From Linanthus parryae (taxonomy: Eukaryota; Streptophyta; Magnoliopsida; Ericales; Polemoniaceae), in contig JALGPY010000005.1 in NCBI GenBank assembly GCA_023055425.1, positions 5,729,501 through 5,793,500 on the forward strand: DNA of 64,000 nucleotides, read 5' to 3'. The notes under the pieces are model-generated. The model did not search any database. It was not told the DNA's origin and worked only from the letters and a program-made list of their open reading frames with translations. Position 1 is the stretch's first letter. Every line of letters begins with the position of its first letter. Both the position numbers and the translations under genes were made by a program. Below are positions 37,164-49,141 of this stretch, one piece after another.

Positions 37164-37789
37164 TGTTAGGGAAAATTCCAAAACTTTATTATTATTTATA
37201 ATTATGTTTATACTTTAATAATCATAATTGAGATGTTATTATTTTCTATTTGTAACTCTCATATTATTGTGTATTCAATATGAAATATTTGGTATAAATG
37301 AGTACTATTAGTATGGCGGTTACTATTGCTTTAATACCACTATTATTTATAGGGAGTTACTATTTCTATTTGGATGGATATATATATGGAGAAGAGATAT
37401 GCAAAAAAGATATATGAGAGTCATATGATAAGAGGAGAAAAGTTAGAGTGTTTTTATACTTCTATCCCCATACACACTCTAATATATACTTGGGTATTTT
37501 CCATACGTGATTTTGGGCAACTACGGTTCGTGACGGTTCACAAGTCCTACAACCGGCGTGACGCTTGTAGGAGCTGGCTCGAGTGTGGGTTGAATCCTAC
37601 TTCGTAGCATACCGGTAGCACCCTCACGTGGGGAGGATCGACGTTGTAGGACAATGTCCTACATAACATGCCTCTCACACCCAGGCCAGCAAATCTAATT
37701 TATATTATGTTTATTATTTTATTGCTTACCGCTTTTCTAACGGGGCTAATGTTTTATTTGTGATGTGATTTTGACGCAGATGACTAACA
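37164..37789 (+). repeat. Left (5') LTR
   Basis: 626 bp, TG...CA bounded. The same 77-codon ORF occurs in both LTRs (about 37374 and 41277), but it is LTR sequence and is not treated as a gene. Confidence 0.9.
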
Positions 37790-38192
37790 ATCTACAACGT
37801 AGATGTAGAAATAAAATGTGCATTGTGTAAACCTAAAAGTTTGTTTTCCGATATGTCAATGACGGAGTACTGCGATTCTAAACGGGGGAGCTAAATAATC
37901 TTCATTCTCGCATATTTATAATTATGTTTATTATTTCATTAGCTTATGGACCAATATGATTAATGCTATTATGTTTTCATTCATCTTCTCTAATTCGTAT
38001 GAGTGAACACAGGTTACCTCTTGAAAATATACAAACTCGTGATAAAATATATGTGCACATAAACTTCAATCATAGTGGTAAATCATAATTGAGACGAAGG
38101 GAGTCTTTTCCTTTCAAGTAGTACACTAATCATTTTTCAAAAGATTGGTGATTCTATTTGTAAAATTATTTTATGTTTATTGGTAATTATGT

Positions 38193-38238
38193 AGCCCATG
38201 TGTTTATACATTAGGAGCCCATGTGTTTATACATTAGG
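38193..38238. repeat. 23-bp perfect tandem duplication
   Basis: AGCCCATGTGTTTATACATT plus AGG occurs twice back to back in the interior of the LTR element. Confidence 0.85.
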
Positions 38239-41066
38239 ACACTCCTCAAAATATCAGTTACAAAGTCATCTTAATGTTTGAATGTAAATGCTCCAATATT
38301 TTTGTGACCATATCAGCTGGTAAGTTATAAGTTTGCTAAGCAATTAGTCAAATACTAGCCCCTAGCGCCTATAAAGTTCATATAACAAAATAACTATATT
38401 ATTTATAGATATCCATGTTTCTTGAAACTATATATCTTATTAGCTCTTGAGGTTAAATAGTTGTTATTGTATCATATTAAGTTTTTCTTCCAAGTACAAA
38501 ACTACTTAAATTGTGACATGGGTTTAGAAACATGCTACTTGGAGTACAAAAACTATTTTTCTGCAGCTAGTATATGTGAGCTTTCTTGTTTGTCTCAGTA
38601 TACATTAGTGTTGTAACTTACTCTTGCAGGTTATTTTGGAAATAATATTTTATATCCCATTCTAGAGAGTCTTATCTAGATATTGGAGTTTTATTTTACT
38701 AATGGGCTTGTTTGGGAGATCATCTATTATCACGAGATTTACCATTCGCATGTCATATGATTAGCCAACGGAGTTGTGGATCTATTGCTCAAGAACAAAC
38801 ACTTGGCGATAATTGATTTATTATTCTAAGGAGACTATATATCTATTCGATTTCCTCTATAATATATTTTGGGATTCTCGATGATGAAGCATGAATGATT
38901 ACTCCTTATGTTGGTTCATGGTATTATGGATCGCTCGTGGTTATTCTTCTTGGTCTTCTATTTATGAGTTTATTATCGAGTTCGGAAACTCTATCTCTTC
39001 TCACAATTGGAGGTAATATCTTCAACAATTCTCAAAGAAGGAAAAATTACACCCTCGTGGCGTGACAGGCTTGATTTCTTAAACTCTCACTCTATATTTG
39101 TTTACTCATTAGAGTTTCTAGTTTATGGTATCCGTGTTATAATTCATGCATAATTTGGCGAATTGTGTATTCTTAAATTAGTAAAATAAAAATGCATGAT
39201 TAGACGTTAGTAGAAATTAACTTGCAGTATAATTAATTTCATGAGAAGTTAGAAAATAAGGTTTATAAGATAGAATAACCATTTCGACACAAATTCTATG
39301 TCATGAATTATCATGAACTATATATGGTTTATTGAAGAATGTAATATAATTTTGTAGCATGACAAAGGTGTCATTATTTTAATTTTTGAGGATCATTTTA
39401 TTAAATATATTTATGCTCATTTGTGAGGTTTGAAATGTGGGGGTTACTTGATTATATTTAATTCTACCTTTTATGAGAAATTGATATTGGGGGTTACTTG
39501 ATTACAATTAATTCTATTTTTATGGGTATTTGATATGTGGGGGTTACATGAGAAAATGTATAGAATATAATTTTATGTGCATGCAAGAATTAAGTGTTGG
39601 TTTATTTTGTTAGTGTAACATATGTATACCACTTTATAAAAATAATATTGTGGTCAAGTAAATTATTGCTATCAAGTCTTAAAATTTATATCGTCATTCC
39701 TAATATCACTATCATTGACTCGTTGAATTTAGTATTATTTGCATTAAGTGCAATTTGTGTGACTCTATGGATAAGTAAAAATGTGGGGATTGTACATGAA
39801 AATTATTTATCATAATCTTATACATATGTGACTTAACTAATATCAATCTTGTGGAGATGTAACATGTTATCCTATTGTGGATTCTATAGTCATCATTTAG
39901 TGTATATTTTTAGGGGAAGAAAAATGTAATCTTTTACTGTCGTCATTAATCATGTCTATTCAACAAAATTATTTTTCATTAAGTGCTATTATTGGTCTCA
40001 ATAAATGCGAGTTAATGTGGGGGTTATAAGGTGAGACATTCTAAACATGATCTTAATTGTGTGATTTTAGTAGTGTTGTTGCTGATGACATGATAAGATT
40101 TTATGAGACTTATATTTGTAACCCCTCAAATTACTAATTTTGCATCTAGTGCAATTTTTTTTTATTCTCAGGTGAAATTTGGTGTACATCAAATGTGACA
40201 TAGAATTGATGGTAAAAACATAGCAAGATGGGAAGCGCACATTTCACGATGCACGAGAATGAGAATGATTCAATAAAAATATATACATGTATATTATTGG
40301 TTCCATAGTCCCTAAATTTTGGGATGGGGTTTGTAAACTCCTGATGGATTCCACCATTGAAAATGGAAAATGCCTAATAAATTGACCATCGAGGGTCTAA
40401 TCAATCTAGGAGCGGAGTCCTAAACATGTCGAGGGGGATGGGCTAAGCCCAAAATATAGTCACCGCTGGAGGTAACCCAATCTCTGTGACTGGAGATCCC
40501 ATGAAGGAGATTCAATGGGTAGAAACAATCCACAATGAGTGACTGAGAGTTTCAGCACTTTTATAGGAGAAGTCTTAGACTCTCCTCCCATCCCTATGGC
40601 ATTGTGCTGATAATGAAAAAATTGTGACGGTAAGGATGGGTATTACCCTTAATGGATCCAAGGTGAGGAATTTATCACAAGGTATGGGTCACACATACCC
40701 TTGGAGGATTCACCTAAGTGAGAGTCGTCTTGAGGCCGAGGCTATGGGATTGGGCTATTCCCTAGAGGCTCTCATGATTTGATTCGAGTGCATGGCCGTA
40801 AAGCACTAACCCGCGAACCATGTCCAATACCGGTACTGTGTGTGTTTCAGTCGAGTTCGGGTTCAAAAGGTCTAGTTCAAGGTGTAGTCCACTATGATCT
40901 TTCCGGGTGAGATTGTCATCACTAAGTGAGGTTCAAGTCGGAAGACACCTCACCTATTGCGCAGTATGAAAGTTGCCCATTATTTTATTGTTACATATAT
41001 TATTCTATTATTTTATTTATTTGTGCTTATTGAGGCAATTTTTAAGTTTTGAAATTTGTGGGGGAC

Positions 41067-41691
41067 TGTTAGGGAAAATTCCAAAACTTTATTATTATTT
41101 ATAATTATGTTTATACTTTAATAATCATAATTGAGATGTTATTATTTTCTATTTGTAACTCTCATATTATTGTGTATTCAATATGAAATATTTGGTATAA
41201 ATGAGTACTATTAGTATGGCGGTTACTATTGCTTTAATACCACTATTATTTATAGGGAGTTACTATTTCTATTTGGATGGATATATATATGGAGAAGAGA
41301 TATGCAAAAAAGATATATGAGAGTCATATGATAAGAGGAGAAAAGTTAGAGTGTTTTTATACTTCTATCCCCATACACACTCTAATATATACTTGGGTAT
41401 TTTCCATACGTGATTTTGGGCAACTACGGTTCGTGACGGTTCACAAGTCCTACAACCGGCGTGACGCTTGTAGGAGCTGGCTCGAGTGTGGGTTGAATCC
41501 TACTTCGTAGCATACCGGTAGCACCCTCACGTGGGGAGGATCGACGTTGTAGGACAATGTCCTACATAACATGCCTCTCACCCCAGGCCAGCAAATCTAA
41601 TTTATATTATGTTTATTATTTTATTGCTTACCGCTTTTCTAACGGGGCTAATGTTTTATTTGTGATGTGATTTTGACGCAGATGACTAACA
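41067..41691 (+). repeat. Right (3') LTR
   Basis: 625 bp, essentially identical to the left LTR apart from a one-base indel. It directly follows the polypurine tract. Confidence 0.9.
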
Positions 41692-42008
41692 AGTTCTTGG
41701 TTATGAACTTGCTTCACTCGATTTTAGCTAATATCCCGAATACATTCCAACTACACCCCGTCTTAGTCCTGTGTGGCTTTAACATCAAACTCGTATTTGA
41801 AGTTCAAAGATTCTAGCTCGTCTTTGAAAATTCTCGTTTAAACAAAACATACCATATGCCTCTCGGTTCCATTCTCTTTCTAACACCAACGTTGTTATTT
41901 ATTATAGTGATCACTGGTATGTTTCGTTTTGGCCTAGGATCTGTGTGTTGGTTTCTTGTTGATGCATGTATCTCCTTGCATTGATTTGAGAAGTTGCAGG
42001 GATGCTTT

Positions 42009-42461
42009 AGGAGCCCGTTTGGTAATGTTTTTGCTTTCTAGAACGCTGCTTTTCAAATCCAAAAGCAGTATTTATGTGTTTGGTAAATTTTTATTTTTCT
42101 GCTTTCTAGAAAGCAACTGCTTCCCCACAGCTGCTTTTGAAAAGCAGGGGAGGGGTTGCTTTCTACGATCTGTTTTTTGATTAATTTATTATTTGACATC
42201 ATTATCCACTAATAAATATTAATAATATATTATTGTAATAGTAATATTTATTATATCATGTCCGAAATGGTCGTTTCGACATTTACAACAAGTCTAAAGC
42301 ACTAATTACCAAACACAAAATGTCAAAAGTACTTTTCCACAACAGGTTATATATGTAGTTTACCAAACACTTTTTGTGTAGATTCTCACAGCAGCTTTCT
42401 CACAGTGCTTCCTACACAGCAGCTTTCTAAACCGCCACAGCATTGCCAAACTAGCCCTAGG
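42009..42461. mobile_element. hAT-like MITE with GCCCGTTTGGTAATG end
   Basis: The left end AGCCCGTTTGGTAATG is mirrored by CATTGCCAAACTAGCCCT at the right. The arms repeat 'gctttctagaaagc' and 'caaacac' phrases. No exact TSD was found, so the hAT assignment is tentative. Confidence 0.55.
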
Positions 42462-42979
42462 TCTGGTGTATGTTCCAGCTTTCTGACAGCTGCTTTGAGG
42501 TTGTTGTAGCAAACTAGCAATGTTAACTGGTGGTGGTGCTGTTTAGTTAGGCTACTCAACGTTGTTTACGGTATTACTTTGTTGTTCTTGTTACATATGC
42601 AGTGTTGTGTTGTTGTTTTCTTTCTTATTCTCGTAGTTTTAGCTCACGGTAGCCTTGCTTTGACTTTATAACTCAAAGGGTACGTCTCCCGTATTTTGTC
42701 CCTTTTCTCATGTTAATCCAAATTTTGCCTTCTTGGAGTTCTTAGCTTGTCTCAAATTTGGTCTGATTTAGGCCAAGTTTTTCAACTCATCAGAATTAGA
42801 ATCACCCAAAATAGTTGAAAATAAAGCACTGCAGGAACTACTGAGAAAGATTTACCCCAAACAAAAGATGGACCGGTGCATTATAATGCATTTCATGAAT
42901 TCAGATAAAGTGATTGTTGTACTCGTGACAATACAGATATGGTTGTTATGATTGTGAAACATTTCTGTTTATGATATTT

Positions 42980-43149
42980 TTGTATTATGTTTGTTCAAAC
43001 ACTAGTTGTAAATTTAAAAGTTAGACGAACTAAACTAACTTTTACATGACACTATTTGACTACACCATGAAATAGTTGAATAGTTAAAATAAAGAATTGC
43101 GATTTTAGTTAAATTATAAATAAAATACTAGTACTATTGGAGATGCTCA
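42980..43149. repeat. Tourist-like remnant ending GGAGATGCTC
   Basis: One clear terminus (TTGGAGATGCTC, ending at 43149) without a recognisable opposite end. Internal phrases such as GTTAGACGAACTAAACTAAC are typical of the low-complexity interior of these MITEs. Confidence 0.4.
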
Positions 43150-43221
43150 GTGCTACTAGTTATGAGTTATTTATATTTTAAATAAAATGGTCATTCTTTA
43201 TTTTAACTATACAAAAAAATT

Positions 43222-44925
43222 GATACGATCTCCAATGCTACTATGTAAAAGTTAGCTAAAAGTAGTTGTTGTAGGTAGGAATTAAATAAAAAAAATAATT
43301 GAAATATAAAAAGAGGAGAGAGATAGACACAACATTTAGCTATTCATTTTCTTGCTTTTTAAACATAGAGAGCGGGATAACTATTCGTGACATAGAGTCG
43401 TTGATGTCACGGGTCATTAAGGCGAAGTATTTCGCTAACTTGGGGTTCTTTGAAGCCGCACTATGCAAGAATCCATCACAAGTTTGGAGAGGAATTATGG
43501 CGGCCAGGATAGTTCTTGGACAAGGTGCGTACCAAACTATTGGAGATGGCTCTACAATTGATGTTTTTAAGGGCAGGTGGCTGCCGGGGCGCATAGTTTT
43601 CGAATTTCTACCCCAAATTCTGCAAATCATGCACTCCGGGTAGCCGATATGATCAACCCGGAAACTCATCAGTGGAGGAGGGACCGATTGGAAGCCATTC
43701 TCAATGTCGCGGATGTTGAAGCATTTACCCGAATTATTCTGCCTATCACTCAACAGCTGGATTCTTGGGCGTGGCTTTTTGGGAGTCACGGATGCTATTC
43801 GGTCAAGACGGGGTACTATATTGCTGAGAAATTAAGGAGAAGGGACGCCAACGGAGAAGCGAGTTCATCTACTGCTCCCTCAAAGGTTATCACGAAACTG
43901 TGGTGTACTAAAGCCCATCCGAGAGCTATCATGACAACATGGCAACTGTTCCATAAAGCTCTCCCAACATGTTTGAACCTTGTTCGCAGGGGAGTTAATA
44001 TTCCCACGCGGTGTTCTTGGTGTGGAAGGTCTGATGAATCAGCGGAGCATTTGTTTCTGCAGTGCAAAGCTATGTGTGAGGTCTGGGAGAGAAGGTTGGG
44101 ACACAGGTCGCGACTTGCGGCACACATGGATGTTACTAGCTGGATTATGGACTCTTTAGACAGTTTTACTAGTGATGAACGATCGGATTTTGTCACGACG
44201 ATTTGGGTTGTGTGGAAACAAAGAAATAACAGAATTCTTTGATGGTCAATTCAGCAACACGGAAGAAATCATTGACACTATCCAAGCTTGTCGAGAGGAA
44301 TTTAATGCTGCGAACATGCCCGCCATTATGTCGGACAAAGGAGGCCAAATTTCGCTGCAACAAGACTGGAAGCCGCCATGTGCGGGCTGGGCAAAGATGA
44401 ATAGTGACGGGGCTTGGGTTGAGGAGATTGATAAGGCTGCCGTGGGTGACATTATTCGTAATCATAACGGTGTGACGATCGCGTCCATGTCCGCACCAAT
44501 TCCGATGGTCACCTCCCCTAACATGGCTGAGGCGATGGCTGTGAGAGATGGAATACTACTGGCCTGGAGGTTAGGAGTCCGCAAGATTGAAGTGCAGGTG
44601 GATCTCCAACAAATTCCCAAGTATCTCGACTCTAAAATCCAGATTTCAGATTGCTCATGCTTTGGTTTACTTATGAAGGATTGTCGTCAAATTTTGCAGC
44701 GCTTCACTGAGTATTGTGTTCGTTGAGTTCCACGGGATACGAATAGTTTAGCTCATTTGTATGCGAAATTTGGCCTGACTATTCAATCGCCGAGAGTGTG
44801 GATGGGGATAACGCCCGAGTGGGCAACAACTTGTACTCAAAAGGATTTATATTCCATTCACCAATACTAATGCAATATGTTTTTTAAAAAAAAAATAACG
44901 GAATAGAGAGTCCATTGGTGACACA
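43222..44925. mobile_element. Tourist-like MITE split by a LINE fragment
   Basis: The left portion (GATCTCCAATGCTACTATG... to AGGAGAGAGATAGACACAAC) shares AGAGAGATAGACACAA with the element at 44967-45307. A right-end-like piece, GAGAGTCCATTGG, lies after the LINE's A-tail. The boundaries are approximate. Confidence 0.4.
43373..44902 (+). pseudogene. 5'-truncated LINE ORF2 (zf-RVT and RNase H part)
   Basis: Plus-strand pieces read ARIVLGQGAYQTIGDGSTID, then ITKLWCTKAHPRAIMTTWQL with the zinc motif CSWCGRSDESAEHLFLQC, then the RNase H portion WAKMNSDGAWVE and EAMAVRDGILLAW. Frameshifts occur near 43620 and 44235, and a stop at about 44724, followed by remnant VPRDTNSLAHLYAKFGL. The tail is an A-run at about 44886-44895. 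ATAGAGAG occurs at both borders (43365-43372 and 44903-44910), a possible degenerate TSD. Inactive copy. Confidence 0.8.
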
Positions 44926-44966
44926 TTTCACATTCTCTTTTATATTCTAAAGATAACCGCCGTTTA

Positions 44967-45307
44967 GAGCATCTCCAACAATAAAATTACTAATTAGATA
45001 AATTTTAACTAGTATGAACTCAAGTTAACATGATTTCTTATTGTTTGTTCCAATAGTTTTATGTATTTTACATAAATTTATGGGTATTGAATTATAAATA
45101 AAATATTTATTAAATTAAAGTAGGAGAGAGATAGACACAAAAATTTAACTACCTACATTCTAGCTAACTACTTGTATTGAATGGGATACATAATATGTAA
45201 AATATTGAGTCATTTAACTAGCCCATTGGAACTCATTATTTCTTCTAATTATGTAAATTATAACTAAACTAATTCTTTTACATAACCATGTCCCATTGGA
45301 GATGCTC
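44967..45307. mobile_element. Tourist-like MITE, 341 bp
   Basis: Begins GAGCATCTCCAACAATA and ends CCCATTGGAGATGCTC. Flanking trinucleotides are TTA (left) and TAA (right), fitting the TWA target of PIF/Harbinger MITEs but not identical. Confidence 0.7.
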
Positions 45308-45912
45308 TAATGTTCACAAATTAATTAACTATTAGTAAATTTAAGCATGATAAAAATCACCCTGCTGAATCATCACAAGAAAATCAACAACAGGTCTTCC
45401 CACCGGTGACATTTGGGTCATTTTCTCATAAATCATCTATCATATGCTTCCTCATGTCCTGCACTACTCAAACACAAAAGTAAATATCATTGTCATACAC
45501 TAATCATATCACAGCATATTTCAGCATACATCATATCCCACAGTTTTATATCCCCTACCCAAACGAGAACTTAGGGAATACCCATTATGAACACTTTTTC
45601 TTTCACCTTCCTCAAGGATGAAAGCACAAAGTGTATATGTATAGGTGTCTTGCCTACAATGGTAGACATGCTCTTAATCACACTCTTGAAACCACTGTAC
45701 CTTAGCATCTGCCAAACTCACAAACCAAAACATAATAACCTGTTGTGGAACTATAAGACAGGGAAAGTGTTCAGGCTAAGAACACCTAAAGTGTCATGGA
45801 CTTGTTTGGTCTCTAAGGCTACCGGAAAAGGATGTGTAAATAGATATATGGATGTGTTACGGTTAGGTCTCTCATGGAACAGGAGGGGACCGTGTCCCTA
45901 AAACGGAGTTAG
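45308..45912. other. Intergenic DNA, no gene recognised
   Basis: No supported coding sequence. A 104-codon ORF (45587-45901) has no recognisable domain and runs into the hAT target site. Confidence 0.4.
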
Positions 45913-45920
45913 GGCAGAGG

Positions 45921-46888
45921 TAGAGCTGTCAAACGGGCCGGCGCAGTTTTGAAATGATTCTGCAGTAACCGAGCCCAATGTCACGGGCTGCTTTTCTCGA
46001 CCTTCCCATGCGGCACTTAGTGTCTTCAATTTTCCTCTGCAAACACTAAGCCAGCCTCCTCACAACCGAATCGTTAGCGGAAGATAAGAACAACTGAAAG
46101 AGCTATAAAGAAAAGAGAGCTTGTATTGCAAAGTAGAGAGCTTATAACTCTTGGATGATTTGGAGCAAATGAGCACATCTCTATTTATACAAGTCCTTCT
46201 CCCTTGGAAGGATCTAGAGATCTATCGATCTAGGGGCTATGATCAACTGGCCTAGAACCTTCTTACATGTTCTAGCCTAAGATATTTACAATGGATGATT
46301 CTAGGGCCCCCTACAGAAGGTTACATCCATACAACTTGGAAAGCTTCAAGAATATGGACTAACTAATGGGCTAAAGTGGGTTAGGACACCCCCAAGGCCC
46401 AAACTAGCATAACTCCAAGTGGGCTAAAGATGTCATGGGCAAGCCCAAGTCCAAAAATTATCAAGTGAATAATGCGGCCCATGACACCAAGCCCAAAAGG
46501 ACTGAACCAGGACCGAACCGATTTTTAGCGGGCTAGGGCCGGTCAGACCTTCTGTCGAACCGTGAAGCGGGACAGTATTAACCGATCGGGACCGATAATT
46601 GAACCTGATTCGTAATTGAACCTAGTCCGCCGGTTAACCGACCCAAAACCGTCACCAACAACTGCAGCTCCCACCATTTTAAGTTGTCTACATCGGTTTT
46701 ATCCGAACCCGGTCTGAAACCGACCCGACCAAACTGGTATACCCGGTTACGGTTATACGGTTGGGGATAGTTACAAGTATTTTGAAAATCTCGGGCCGGT
46801 TAACCGAATAACCGGTAACCGAGCCCAAACCGAGCCCGGTCGGTTCAAGAAATCTCGGGCCGGTTTCGGTTCCGGTTAACCAGCTCTA
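45921..46888. mobile_element. hAT-type non-autonomous element with 8-bp TSD
   Basis: Ends TAGAGCTGTCAAACGGGCC and the complement of TAGAGCTGGTTAACCGGAAC, flanked by the exact 8-bp duplication GGCAGAGG at 45913-45920 and 46889-46896. The right half is rich in CCGGTTAACCG-type words. A solo LTR is inserted inside it. Confidence 0.8.
45979..46486 (-). repeat. Solo LTR inside the hAT element
   Basis: Begins TGTCACGGGC and ends GCCCATGACA, matching 10-bp inverted ends with one mismatch and TG...CA borders. Flanks share CCAA (45975-45978 and 46487-46490). The minus strand reads TATAAATAGAGATGTGC (around 46175-46195), a promoter-like TATA, giving minus orientation. There is no internal retrotransposon sequence, so it is best explained by LTR-LTR recombination. 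Confidence 0.65.
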
Positions 46889-46974
46889 GGCAGAGGTGTT
46901 CTACTAGAAAAGAACTACAATAACATTCAAGTTATTTATCTGTGGAACCACAAGGAGGATCCGTGCAACACAGC

Positions 46975-49108
46975 ATAAACAACAGGTCAGACTATTAATT
47001 CCAGTAAATCTTGTATTTGCTTTTCCCCCAAGACCACTTCTTCCACCAAAGTTCAATGTGCTAATATTTTTAACATTCCAATTAAAGACCGTCTTGGTCT
47101 TTACCTTGGTGTCCCCCTGACCCCTACGATTGGGAATAAACAAGACTACCAATATCTTATTGATAAAGTTTTACAGAAACTGAATTCCTGGAAATCAAAT
47201 TCCCTAAACTTAGCGGGAAGAATTATCTTAACCAACCACAGTCTTTCTTCGATTGCTCAATATACCATGCAATCGACTAAACTTCCAGCTACCATTACTT
47301 CCCAACTAGATAAGATTCAGCGGAATTTTATTTGGAGCTCTTCTTTTCACGGGGCAAACTGGGATAAAGTCACACGTAGCAAAGCTAATGGGGGTTTGGG
47401 TTTAAGGGATTCTAAAAACACTAACAAAGCCTATTTGACTCACGCCTGCTGGCGCATTCTTAAAAATCCCCATTCTTGGTGGACCTCCATTCTACGGAAT
47501 AAATATTTTCCTGATAAAAACTTTCTCGACGCAACTAGTAAAAAAACTGACAGTCCTTTTTGGAAATACTTAATCAATCTTAAAGAGGAAGTTCTTACCC
47601 CTAATCTTATCAAAGTTTATGGTACTGGTTCGTCTATTTCTTTTTGGGTAGACTACTGGCTACCTTGTGGTCCACTTTACAAAATTATTTTCGGCCCTTT
47701 ACCTAGAGACTTTGAACAAAAAACGATTGCGGATCTTCGATCCCCTTCGGGGCAGTGGGATCTCACAAATATCCCTTTCATCTTACCTTCATCTATTTTA
47801 GCTCTTATGTATCAGATAGTGTCTCCTCTTTCGCCGCAACATGATTCGATTCAATGGAATTCAGATAACGGAGAGTGCTCTGTCAAAAACATTTACGGTT
47901 CTTTAACAAACAGTAAAAGCTCGGAAAACTATAGTTGGATTTGGAGGATTGATACTTCTCCGAAACTTCAGGCTTTCGTTTGGCGATTAATCTGTGGTCG
48001 CCTTCCGTTAAACACCAACTTAGGTCCCCGACACTTTCCTCAATGCACTTTCTGCCAAGAAAATTGCGAATCTGAGCTGCATCTTTTCCGTGACTGTTAC
48101 TTTAGTACTCGGGTTTGGCAAAATATTTTACCTCTGAATATTCAAAATTTCTGGGACTCCACCAACATCAGAGACTGGATCAAAAGCCAAATCTCTTCCA
48201 CAAACCAATGCCCCTACCCTCAACCTTCATGGACAACACAGTTCACCTTCACACTTTGGACTCTTTGGACAGTTAGAAACAAAAAGATTTTTGATCATAC
48301 AAACTGTCAAATACACCAAGTTATCAATGTGGCATACAATTTAGCTTTAGAATATACACTTTTTCATGCCAAAACTCGTTTGCCATTAACAACTCTCAAA
48401 CAACACATTTGGACACCCCCATCCACTGGTAGTATTAAACTTAACACTGACGGTAGTGTTGATCTAAAAAACAATACAGCTGGTAGTGGAGGTCTTTTTA
48501 GAGATAGTAATGGAGGTTGGATTGGAGGTTTCATTCGCAAACTTCATACCTCTAATATTTAGTTTGCGGAAATCTCTGCTTTACGTGATGGTTTTTCTAT
48601 TGCAACGTCGTTGTATGTTGACTCTCTTGAGATCGAAACAGATTCACAACTGCTTTGTTCATATTTACATTCGAACATTCCTGTTTCGCCTTGGCTTACT
48701 TTAATGGTTAATGATTGCAGATGGCTTCTCAAGCAACATCCGCAATGGCACATCCACTACGCCTCCCGTGAGGTTAACAAACCGGCTGACGCTCTAGCTA
48801 GACAAGGAAGACAGCATCATGTTTCCTTTGAGTACCTAACTGTTCCTCCACAGCATATCGTGCCTCTGCTGTATTTTGACAACCATGGAGCCACCAACCC
48901 ACCATAGTTCGAGCAGTCAAGTATCAGTTTTTGGACTGTTTCGTTTTTACTCAGTGGCCTCTGTTTGGATCAGCACTATGTATTTTGCTTTTGATGTCCT
49001 CAACAGTCTGTCTTCCTCTTTTGTTATCTGTATATTTTGTAACATCTTTTGGGGGCTTCGGCCTCATGTACCTTTTGTTGTAATATAATGTGAATATAAC
49101 GTTTGTGT

Positions 49109-49139
<31 letters not shown>
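46975..49139 (+). pseudogene. 5'-truncated LINE, ORF2 C-terminal half with one in-frame stop
   Basis: Starts in the RT thumb region (GQTINSSKSCICFSPKT) and continues through LNSWKSNSLNLAGRIILTN, NGGLGLRDSKNTNKAYLTHA, the zinc region CTFCQENCESELHLFRDC and an RNase H domain (LNTDGSVDLKNNTAGSGGLF). A TAG at 48560-48562 cuts the frame just before the RNase H glutamate segment FAEISALRDG. The same frame then continues past IETDSQLL and VNKPADALARQG to a stop at 48905-48907. The 3' UTR and an A-tail (about 49110-49139) are present. No clear TSD was found. Moderately young but inactive; not a recent copy of the 11494 LINE. Confidence 0.88.

Positions 49140-49141
<2 letters not shown>

Larger units (their letters stand above)
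37164..41691 (+). mobile_element. Young non-autonomous LTR retrotransposon, 4528 bp
   Basis: Two direct LTRs (37164-37789 and 41067-41691) begin TGTTAGGGAAAATTCC and end GATGACTAACA. By eye they differ by one base insertion (CTCACACCC versus CTCACCCC), implying recent insertion. Flanks are CGTTC and AGTTC, a 5-bp duplication with one mismatch. A polypurine tract (TTGTGGGGGA, about 41056-41065) directly precedes the right LTR, giving plus orientation. The 3277-bp interior has no gag or pol reading frame, so it depends on proteins from another element (LARD-like). No standard initiator-Met primer site is seen after the left LTR. Confidence 0.9.

Noticed and set aside
37374..37607. 77-codon ORF, repeated at 41277-41510
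   Set aside because: Identical because both are LTR copies; no recognisable domain.
45587..45901. 104-codon plus-strand ORF
   Set aside because: No domain; ends just before the hAT target site; composition like its surroundings.
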